From contig JBBRVU010000162.1 in the NCBI GenBank assembly GCA_038246575.1, positions 1 through 9,783 on the forward strand: 9,783 nucleotides of DNA. The letters run 5' to 3'. Position 1 is the first letter of the stretch, and the number at the start of each line of letters is the position of its first letter. The notes beneath the pieces are model-generated. The model saw only the letters and a list, made by a program, of their open reading frames with translations, was not told the origin of the DNA and searched no databases. Positions 1 through 4,759 of the stretch are shown here, one piece after another. The position numbers and the translations under genes were made by a program. The stretch is from JACCUZ01 sp038246575. Its GTDB lineage: Bacteria > Actinomycetota > Actinomycetes > JACCUZ01.

Positions 1-257
1 CTACCCGGGCCCGCAAGACCGCAACGCGCAAGGCAGCAGCCCAGAAGGGCGCCGCCAAGCGCGCGACCAAGAAGACTGCCGCCAAGAAGGCAGCCAAGAA
101 GGGCGCCGCCAAGCGCGCGACCAAGAAGACTGCCGCCAAGAAGGCAGCCAAGAAGGGCGCCGCCAAGCGCGCGACCAAGAAGACTGCCGCCAAGAGGGCA
201 GCCAAGAAGGGCGCCGCGAAGCGCACCACCAAGAAGGCGACGGCGCGCAAGCGCTGA
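1..257 (+). CDS. Lysine/alanine-rich tail of a nucleoid DNA-binding protein, probably HU (HupB-like), 3' end only
   Basis: Only the last 84 codons are present (frame starting at base 3, TGA at 255-257); the 5' part lies outside the window. The visible protein consists almost only of Lys, Arg, Ala, Thr and Gly, with no acidic residue, and is built from an 18-residue repeat of the form GAAKRATKKTAAKKAAKK, ending in TARKR. Such low-complexity basic tails are known from actinobacterial HU proteins (HupB/HupS), where an N-terminal HU fold binds DNA and the tail adds non-specific DNA contacts and nucleoid compaction. The HU fold itself is not visible, so the assignment is inference. Alternatives with similar tails are topoisomerase I, Ku and histone H1-like proteins. 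In Mycobacterium tuberculosis hupB sits close to mutT1 and ppk1, relatives of which are also in this window; this mildly favours HupB. A strong terminator follows 21 bp after the stop. Confidence 0.65.
   Translation, partial: TRARKTATRKAAAQKGAAKRATKKTAAKKAAKKGAAKRATKKTAAKKAAKKGAAKRATKKTAAKRAAKKGAAKRTTKKATARKR
47..208 (+). repeat. Three tandem copies of a 54-nt coding repeat
   Basis: Copies lie at 47-100, 101-154 and 155-208. The first two are identical base for base. The third differs at one position (AAG to AGG, Lys to Arg). A degenerate fourth partial copy starts at 209, and a diverged half copy precedes base 47. The unit encodes 18 residues (GAAKRATKKTAAKKAAKK) in the basic tail, so any change in copy number keeps the frame. 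Identity at synonymous positions points to recent duplication by slippage or recombination rather than selection on protein sequence alone. Confidence 0.95.
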
Positions 258-278
258 GTCGCAGGATTGACCCCTCGG

Positions 279-311
279 AAGGGGCCGTGCCGTTCATCGG
301 CACGGCCCCTT
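279..311 (+). terminator. Strong hairpin terminator after the lysine-rich protein gene
   Basis: A perfect 13-bp inverted repeat, AAGGGGCCGTGCC (279-291) and GGCACGGCCCCTT (299-311), encloses a 7-nt loop. It begins 21 bp after the stop codon at 257 and lies in the 106-bp gap before the end of the opposing small gene (stop at 364). There is no long T-run after it, which is common for actinobacterial terminators. Its symmetry, including the AA/TT ends, would let it work in both directions. Confidence 0.85.
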
Positions 312-363
312 CCGTGCGTCCCGGGTCAGCGTCAGGCGATCCGGCGAGGTGCCTGGCGGATGC

Positions 364-552
364 TCAGTCGTCGTTCCACGCGGGATCGTGGTCCCAGGCC
401 TCGGTGCGCTCGGCCGCCGTGGTCAGGGCTCGCTCGGCCTCCTCGCGGGCGGCGTAAGGCCCCAGCCGCTCAGCGTTGGCGCAGGCGTCGCCGTGCTCGA
501 CGGTCTGGTGCTTCAGGCAGAACCACCACTGCTGGTCGTTGTCGTCGCTCAT
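364..552 (-). CDS. Small conserved actinobacterial protein with Cys/His motif, function unknown
   Basis: This 62-residue acidic protein starts at ATG 552-550, with AGGA about 7 nt upstream and a GGGGAGG further up. An in-frame upstream ATG at 594 would add 14 residues (76 aa) but has no better ribosome site. The N-terminal half reads QQWWFCLKH, then VEHGDAC, ERLGPY, followed by an Ala/Glu-rich helix (REEAERALTTAAER) and an acidic, Trp-containing end. C12, H15, H20 and C24 are spaced so that they could bind a metal, but this is inference. From memory, the pattern (W-x-C-L-K-H, then C, then RLGPY, then EEA..AL..A..RTEAWD) resembles a widespread small actinobacterial hypothetical protein. I know no function for it. 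It is divergent from map and converges on the lysine-rich protein gene across the 279-311 hairpin. Confidence 0.8.
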   Translation of the reverse strand: MSDDNDQQWWFCLKHQTVEHGDACANAERLGPYAAREEAERALTTAAERTEAWDHDPAWNDD

Positions 553-600
553 CGGTCCATCCTGCCTCCCCATAGACTCGGCGACCATGTGCATCGCCTC

Positions 601-645
601 AGGTCACCGGCTGACCTTCGAACGCCGGTCAGCGACCCAGTGACC
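601..645 (+). promoter_or_regulatory. Competing inverted repeats overlapping the map start codon
   Basis: Four half-sites alternate here: GGTCA 602-606, TGACC 612-616, GGTCA 627-631 and TGACC 641-645. The last begins inside the GTG start codon (640-642). Possible stems are AGGTCA/TGACCT (601-606 with 612-617), GCTGACC/GGTCAGC (610-616 with 627-633) and GGTCA/TGACC (627-631 with 641-645). The middle stem excludes the other two. This could be an operator or a leader RNA fold controlling start access, or chance in GC-rich DNA. No function is shown. Confidence 0.25.
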
Positions 646-1488
646 ATTGTCACCGCGGGACGAGTCTCCCCCGAGCGGGTGGTCCCGGCAACGATCCCGC
701 GCCCCGAGTACGTCGGGAAGCCCGCACCGGCGCGCTACACCGGTCCCGAGGTCAAGGACGCCGACACCATCGCCCGGATGCGGGTAGCCGGACGCATCGC
801 AGCGCAGGCGCTCGACGAGGTCGGCCGGCACGTCGCCCCCGGGGTCACCACCGACGAGCTGGACCGCATCGGGCACGAGTTCCTGGTCAGCAACTCGGCC
901 TACCCGTCGACGCTGGGCTACCGCCGGTTCCCGAAGTCGCTGTGCACGTCGATCAACGAGGTCGTCTGCCACGGCATCCCGGACAGCACGGAGCTGGTCG
1001 AGGGCGACATCGTCAACGTCGACATCACCGCATTCATCGACGGCGTCCACGGTGACACCGACGCGACGTTCCTGGTGGGTGAGGTCTCAGCGGAGCGCCG
1101 GCTGCTCGTCGAGCGCACCCGGGAGGCGCTGGAGCGTGCTATCAGGGCCGTCCGACCTGGTCGTCCGCTCAGCGTCATCGGGCGGGTGATCGAGTCGTAC
1201 GCCCGCCGCTTCGACTACGGCGTCGTCAGAGACTTCACCGGGCACGGCATCGGGACGTCGTTCCACTCCGGCCTGGTCGTCCCTCACTTCGACGACCCGC
1301 GCGCGGACACCGTCATGGAGCCGGGCATGACCTTCACGATCGAGCCGATGCTCAACCTCGGCACGCACGAGTGGGACATGTGGGACGACGGTTGGACCGT
1401 CGTCACCAAGGATCGTCAGACCTCGGCGCAGTTCGAGCACACCCTCCTGGTCACCGACCATGGCGCGGAGATCCTCACTCTGCCGTGA
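640..1488 (+). CDS. map: Type I methionine aminopeptidase (MapB-like)
   Basis: This enzyme removes the initiator methionine from nascent proteins in the cytoplasm using two metal ions. The proposed protein is 282 residues from GTG 640. This start gives a length close to the 285 residues I recall for mycobacterial MapB, and a similar N-terminus running into IPRPEYVGKP (residues 19-28). An open frame continues upstream to 349 but runs antisense through the small gene and lacks family similarity. All hallmark residues are visible: H111 (CHGIP), metal ligands D128 (NVDIT), D139 (HGDTD), H202 (GHGIG), E235 (TIEP) and E266 (FEHT). The short N-terminal extension before the pita-bread fold has no zinc-finger cysteines. 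No clear Shine-Dalgarno precedes the GTG; short GGTCA/TGACC inverted repeats there may fold over the start. The gene converges on the PrpD-family gene 55 bp downstream. Actinobacteria often have several map paralogues. Confidence 0.95.
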   Translation: MTIVTAGRVSPERVVPATIPRPEYVGKPAPARYTGPEVKDADTIARMRVAGRIAAQALDEVGRHVAPGVTTDELDRIGHEFLVSNSAYPSTLGYRRFPKSLCTSINEVVCHGIPDSTELVEGDIVNVDITAFIDGVHGDTDATFLVGEVSAERRLLVERTREALERAIRAVRPGRPLSVIGRVIESYARRFDYGVVRDFTGHGIGTSFHSGLVVPHFDDPRADTVMEPGMTFTIEPMLNLGTHEWDMWDDGWTVVTKDRQTSAQFEHTLLVTDHGAEILTLP

Positions 1489-1501
1489 CGGGCGGTGAGT
1501 C

Positions 1502-1517
1502 GCGAGCCGTCGCTCGC
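1502..1517. terminator. Short hairpin between convergent map and PrpD-family genes
   Basis: GCGAGC (1502-1507) and GCTCGC (1512-1517) form a perfect 6-bp stem with a 4-nt loop, CGTC. It sits in the 55-bp gap between two stop codons (1488 on + and 1544 on -), where a bidirectional terminator would be expected. The stem is short and no T-run follows, so this is a weak candidate. Confidence 0.3.
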
Positions 1518-1543
1518 CGATCATGAGTGCGCCCCTCGTAAGG

Positions 1544-2872
1544 TCAGTCATCGGCAGGTGGTTCCAACAGTTGGTCCAGCAAGCTCCTCACGGACCCGTC
1601 GGGGAGCGTCAGGATGCTGTCACGCAGCCGCGCTGCCCGACGCTCGCCGAGCACTCCCTCGGCAAGCGCCAGGTACTTGGCCGAGACCGCGTCTTCGTCC
1701 ATGGGGTTCCCCGGACCGCCCGGAGCGCTGGTGCTGGGCCCCTCCAGCCGGCGGCCGTCGCGCAGGACCAGGTGAACGCGGCTCACCCGCTCCGCCGGAA
1801 ACTGCTGCTCGTATGCGGCGTCTTCGACGAGGGTCATCCCGGCGGCCAGTCGATGCACGTCGTCCGTGGGGTCGTCGACGTCGACCAGGTGCCCGGGCAG
1901 GATCGCGCCATGCACGAGGGCTGTCGCGACGGCAAAGGGCAGGCTGTACTGCGCCTCCTCCGTTGTCGCGGGCGCACGGACCGCCAGCCTCGTCGCCGCG
2001 TGGAACGCGAAGACGTCGACACGCTCGACATCGGGCGCAGCCACCTGATGCAGCTGACGAAGGTCGAGCACGGCCTGCACAGCCGGTTGGGCCCAGCGAC
2101 AGACGGGGAAGGGCTTGAGGTACGTCTCCCGGATGCGCCAGTGCCGGCCGAGGTCGTCCCACAGCTGCGCAGACCCACCGGCCAGGGTGACAGCCGGTGC
2201 GCCGGTGAAGCCGTCCGCCGCCAGCAGCGCCGCACTGACGCCTGCGGCTGCTCCCCATGCCGACCCGTCCTTGACCATCGTCGGGTGGTCGATGCAGCGC
2301 ATCATCTGGCTCCGCGGCCCGTGGTACTCCGCGATCCCGAGCGCATGGCTCGACAGCGCGGCGCGTAGGCCCAGCAGGCGGGAGCCGACCGCCGCGCAGG
2401 CAATCGCGTTCCACGCACCGGAGCTGTGGTAGTCCTCGGTGGTGGCGTGCAGCGCCATGCCGGCGCGGATCCCGACCTCGTAGCCGACGACGAGCGCCGC
2501 CAGCAGCTGCGCCGCGGTCAGGTCGGGCATGCCGTCGGTGAACGCGAGCAGTGCAGGCAGCACCGCGACGCCGGAGTGACCCTTGGTCATCGCGTGTCCG
2601 TCGTGCGCGTCGACGCTGTCGATGGTTGCGGCTCCCGCCATCGCGGCTCCGACCGGGCTCGCCCGGCGTCCGTCGAAGATCAGTCGGGCCGACCGCGACC
2701 CCGCCCCGTAGTTCTCGACCGCATGTCGGCGCATCAGCGCAGACATCTCCGTGGCCCTTCCCGCCGCGGCGACGCCGGCCAGATCGAGGAGGCAGAGCCG
2801 CGCCTGAACCACCACGTCTGGGGGCAGCTGCTCGTACCGAAGCTCCGCGATGAACTCGGTGACATCACTCAT
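1544..2872 (-). CDS. MmgE/PrpD-family protein (2-methylcitrate dehydratase-like)
   Basis: This is a 442-residue protein starting at ATG 2872-2870. The frame stays open upstream to 3220, but that part lies inside the opposing DUF2252 gene and shows no family similarity, so the shorter start is used. Family hallmarks are visible in order: a helical N-terminus (EFIAELRYEQLPPDVV), the IDSVDAHDGH segment at 84-93, KGHSG at 97-101, HSSGAWNAIACAA at 149-161, YLKPFPVCRWAQPA at 251-264 and QYSLPFAVATAL at 308-319. The length is normal for the family. Members include PrpD, which dehydrates 2-methylcitrate in propionate breakdown, cis-aconitate decarboxylase and many enzymes of unknown substrate. No prpB or prpC lies beside it, so the methylcitrate role is not supported by context and the substrate is open. 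The gene is divergent from DUF2252 (63-bp gap) and converges on map. No convincing Shine-Dalgarno was seen. Confidence 0.9.
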   Translation of the reverse strand: MSDVTEFIAELRYEQLPPDVVVQARLCLLDLAGVAAAGRATEMSALMRRHAVENYGAGSRSARLIFDGRRASPVGAAMAGAATIDSVDAHDGHAMTKGHSGVAVLPALLAFTDGMPDLTAAQLLAALVVGYEVGIRAGMALHATTEDYHSSGAWNAIACAAVGSRLLGLRAALSSHALGIAEYHGPRSQMMRCIDHPTMVKDGSAWGAAAGVSAALLAADGFTGAPAVTLAGGSAQLWDDLGRHWRIRETYLKPFPVCRWAQPAVQAVLDLRQLHQVAAPDVERVDVFAFHAATRLAVRAPATTEEAQYSLPFAVATALVHGAILPGHLVDVDDPTDDVHRLAAGMTLVEDAAYEQQFPAERVSRVHLVLRDGRRLEGPSTSAPGGPGNPMDEDAVSAKYLALAEGVLGERRAARLRDSILTLPDGSVRSLLDQLLEPPADD

Positions 2873-2898
2873 CCGGACATCATCGACCTTCGGTGCCG

Positions 2899-2926
2899 TC
2901 GACGAACGATCACGCCGGACTAGAGT
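2899..2926 (+). promoter_or_regulatory. Candidate promoter for the DUF2252 gene, leaderless start
   Basis: TAGAGT (2921-2926) fits the actinobacterial -10 pattern TAnnnT. It is preceded after 16 bp by TCGACG (2899-2904), a five-base match to the core of TTGACG. Transcription would start about 7-9 nt after the -10, that is at or next to ATG 2936. This agrees with the absence of a Shine-Dalgarno there and suggests a leaderless mRNA. The element lies in the 63-bp divergent gap. Confidence 0.45.
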
Positions 2927-2935
2927 TGCCTTCTC

Positions 2936-4345
2936 ATGACTGACGCCGGCAACCCGGACCGGGTTCCAGACGCCGCTCTGTTCTCCTCGCTGCGGCTCAA
3001 GGCCCGCCCCCGTGAACTGCGCTACGCCGACGGACTCGCCCTTCGCGACCAGGTGCCACGGTCGGCGCTGGCCGACTGGGCCCCGGCCAACGGACGAGTC
3101 GACCCGGTGCAGCAGGTCATCCAGGCCAACCATGGCCGGCTGGACTGGCTCACCCCCATCCGCGCCGGGCGGATGGTCGCATCGCCGTACGCATTCCTGC
3201 GCGGGGCCGCAGCCATCCACGCTGCGGACTTCGCCGGTTTGCCATCAACCGACATCAACCCTGTCATCTGCGGAGACGCGCACCTGGGCAACTTCGGCTT
3301 CTACGCGTCGCCGGAACGCCAGCTGGTCTTCGACCTCAACGACTTCGACGAGGCCCACCCCGGCGCCTGGGAGTGGGACCTGCGTCGACTGACGACGAGC
3401 GTCTGGGTGGCGGGACGGCAGAACGGGTCCACCGAGGACCAGTGCGAGCTGTCGGTGCGCGAGTGCGTCGCGGCCTACCGTGAGCAGGTGGCCTATCTCG
3501 CTGAGCGTCCGCTCATCGCACGGTCCTACGAGCGCCTCGACGTCGACCGGCTCCGGGGCGCCACGACCGATGACGCCATGCTGCGCGAGATCGAGCGGGC
3601 CGCCAAGCGAGCAAAGCGACGCACCAGTGACCGGGCGCTGCCTCGGTTCACCGAGGAGCAGGACGGAGTCCGCCAGATCGTCGACGAGCCGCCCCTGATC
3701 ACCCACCCGTCCGCGGAGGAGACAGAGCGGATCGCCGAAGCGCTCGACAGATACCTCACCACGCTGCCCCCGCACTGGGCGCGCATTCTCGGCGGCTACG
3801 GCATCGTCGACATCGCGCACAAGGTCGTCGGCGTCGGATCCGTCGGGCTCCGCGCCTACGTCGTGCTCTGCGAGGGCAGCAGCAGCGAGGACGTCGTGTT
3901 CCTCCAGCTCAAGCAGGCCCGCCGCTCGGTCGTCGCGCCCTACGTCCACGGATCGGCGGCGCGCCACTCACACCAGGGGCAGCGCGTCGTGGAGTACCAG
4001 CAGGCGCTGCAGACGGTCAGCGACCCCATGCTCGGCTGGACCAGCGTCGGCAGCTATCAGTTCTACGTGCGCCAGTTCCGCGACATGAAGGGGGCGATCA
4101 CGATCGACGGCATCGACCCCAGTGCCCTGACCGACTACGCAGGCACCTGTGGCTTGCTGCTCGCCAAGGGTCATGCCCGCACCATCGGTGCCTCGATGCT
4201 GGCGGGCTACATCGGCCGGAGCGACAAGCTCGACCAGGCGCTGGCGCAGTTCGCCCGGGCGTACGCCGATCAGACCGAGGTGGACCACCAGGCCCTCGTG
4301 GACGCGGTGGGACGAGGGACTCTGCCGGCGGAGCTGGGGGTCTGA
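2936..4345 (+). CDS. DUF2252 family protein, protein-kinase-like fold, function unknown
   Basis: This is a 469-residue soluble protein beginning at ATG 2936, with no Shine-Dalgarno but a -10-like TAGAGT 9 nt before the start codon. The family signature is complete: SPYAFLRG (83-90), GDAHLGNFG (113-121), FDLNDFDEA (132-140) and WEWDLRRL (145-152). Further conserved-looking blocks follow: KVVGVGSVG (296-304), LQLKQA (323-328), GQRVV (348-352), YVRQFRDMKG (377-386) and LAKGHAR (409-415). From family knowledge, DUF2252 is grouped with protein-kinase-like and aminoglycoside-phosphotransferase-like folds. The GDxHxxNFG and DxNDFD blocks resemble the catalytic HxDxxxxN and metal-binding D loops of such enzymes. 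A phosphotransferase role is therefore plausible but the substrate is unknown. The gene is divergent from the PrpD-family gene and ends 12 bp from the stop of the convergent small gene. Its place next to the polyphosphate operon may be incidental. Confidence 0.9.
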   Translation: MTDAGNPDRVPDAALFSSLRLKARPRELRYADGLALRDQVPRSALADWAPANGRVDPVQQVIQANHGRLDWLTPIRAGRMVASPYAFLRGAAAIHAADFAGLPSTDINPVICGDAHLGNFGFYASPERQLVFDLNDFDEAHPGAWEWDLRRLTTSVWVAGRQNGSTEDQCELSVRECVAAYREQVAYLAERPLIARSYERLDVDRLRGATTDDAMLREIERAAKRAKRRTSDRALPRFTEEQDGVRQIVDEPPLITHPSAEETERIAEALDRYLTTLPPHWARILGGYGIVDIAHKVVGVGSVGLRAYVVLCEGSSSEDVVFLQLKQARRSVVAPYVHGSAARHSHQGQRVVEYQQALQTVSDPMLGWTSVGSYQFYVRQFRDMKGAITIDGIDPSALTDYAGTCGLLLAKGHARTIGASMLAGYIGRSDKLDQALAQFARAYADQTEVDHQALVDAVGRGTLPAELGV

Positions 4346-4357
4346 TGGAGCCCGCGG

Positions 4358-4615
4358 TCAGGCAGAGTCGGCGGCGCTCAGCAACTCTCGGACCCGTCGC
4401 TCGACCAGCACAGGGAGGTACGTCGTGACCCGCACCTCGCCCAGGCCGTCGACGGCTGCCCGGACCAGCTCGGCGAGCCGTGTCTCGGAGACTCCCTCGA
4501 TCCGCGCCCGCAGCGAGTCGACCAGATCGGGGACAGGGTCGGACTCGACCAGCGAGAGAGCCGGGGCGGGCTCGGTCAGGGACACCGAGGGCTCGAGGTG
4601 CGGTTGGACCGTCAT
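4358..4615 (-). CDS. Small helical protein, possible three-helix-bundle dimerisation domain
   Basis: This is an 85-residue protein starting at ATG 4615-4613. No Shine-Dalgarno is seen upstream, so it may be leaderless or weakly translated. The first 30 residues are Pro/Glu/Ser-rich and probably disordered. Residues 31-80 form a predicted three-helix unit: LVDSLRARIEG, ETRLAELVRAAVDGL, then VRVTTYLPVLVERRVRELL. This last part (arginine, then a YLPVLVERR-type helix) resembles, from memory, small actinobacterial proteins annotated as three-helix bundle dimerisation domain proteins (formerly DUF3562). I am not certain of that name. There is no signal peptide or membrane segment. It shares a 144-bp divergent region with ppk, in which the PHO box ends 84 bp from its start, so it could be co-regulated by phosphate. 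It converges on DUF2252 with a 12-bp gap. Confidence 0.7.
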   Translation of the reverse strand: MTVQPHLEPSVSLTEPAPALSLVESDPVPDLVDSLRARIEGVSETRLAELVRAAVDGLGEVRVTTYLPVLVERRVRELLSAADSA

Positions 4616-4655
4616 GGGGCGACGATGTCACCGGAGGGGCCGGGCGACCAGTGAT

Positions 4656-4671
4656 GTTCCGAACCTGGAAC
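4656..4671. promoter_or_regulatory. Inverted repeat GTTCC-N6-GGAAC in the ppk divergent region
   Basis: Perfect 5-bp arms GTTCC (4656-4660) and GGAAC (4667-4671) are separated by 6 bp, 40 bp upstream of the small gene's start and 28 bp before the PHO box. The size and spacing suit a dimeric repressor operator, but no regulator is known and chance is possible. Confidence 0.3.
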
Positions 4672-4698
4672 AGCCCGGTCGGCGTGTCGCCGCATGCC

Positions 4699-4720
4699 GT
4701 TCACCGAATGTTCACGTGGG
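4699..4720 (+). promoter_or_regulatory. PHO box (PhoP-binding direct repeats) upstream of ppk
   Basis: Two adjacent 11-nt direct repeat units, GTTCACCGAAT (4699-4709) and GTTCACGTGGG (4710-4720), share GTTCAC at an exact 11-nt period. This is the architecture and core of the Streptomyces PHO box (repeats of the type GTTCACCCGGC), bound by the response regulator PhoP under phosphate limitation. It ends 39 bp before the ppk ATG at 4760, where PhoP would sit close to a -35 region. No clear -10 hexamer is visible between box and gene. ppk is a known PhoP-regulated gene in Streptomyces. The box could also act on the divergent small gene. Confidence 0.75.
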
Positions 4721-4759
4721 AGGGCCCGTGCCGCCCGACGAGCCCTGGACCCTGGACCG

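Noticed and set aside
47..208. The 54-nt tandem repeats as a CRISPR array or non-coding satellite
   Set aside because: The copies are contiguous without spacers and in frame within a lysine-rich reading frame, so they are a coding repeat.
349..639. N-terminal extension of map by 97 residues
   Set aside because: It would overlap the small minus-strand gene at 364-552, and MapB-like similarity and length fit the GTG at 640.
2873..3220. N-terminal extension of the PrpD-family protein by 116 residues
   Set aside because: It would run through the 5' part of the DUF2252 gene and the divergent promoter region, and the family similarity begins at the ATG at 2872.
4694..4759. Upstream ATG adding 22 residues to PPK
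   Set aside because: The added codons cross the PHO box and look non-coding; ATG 4760 is the better start.
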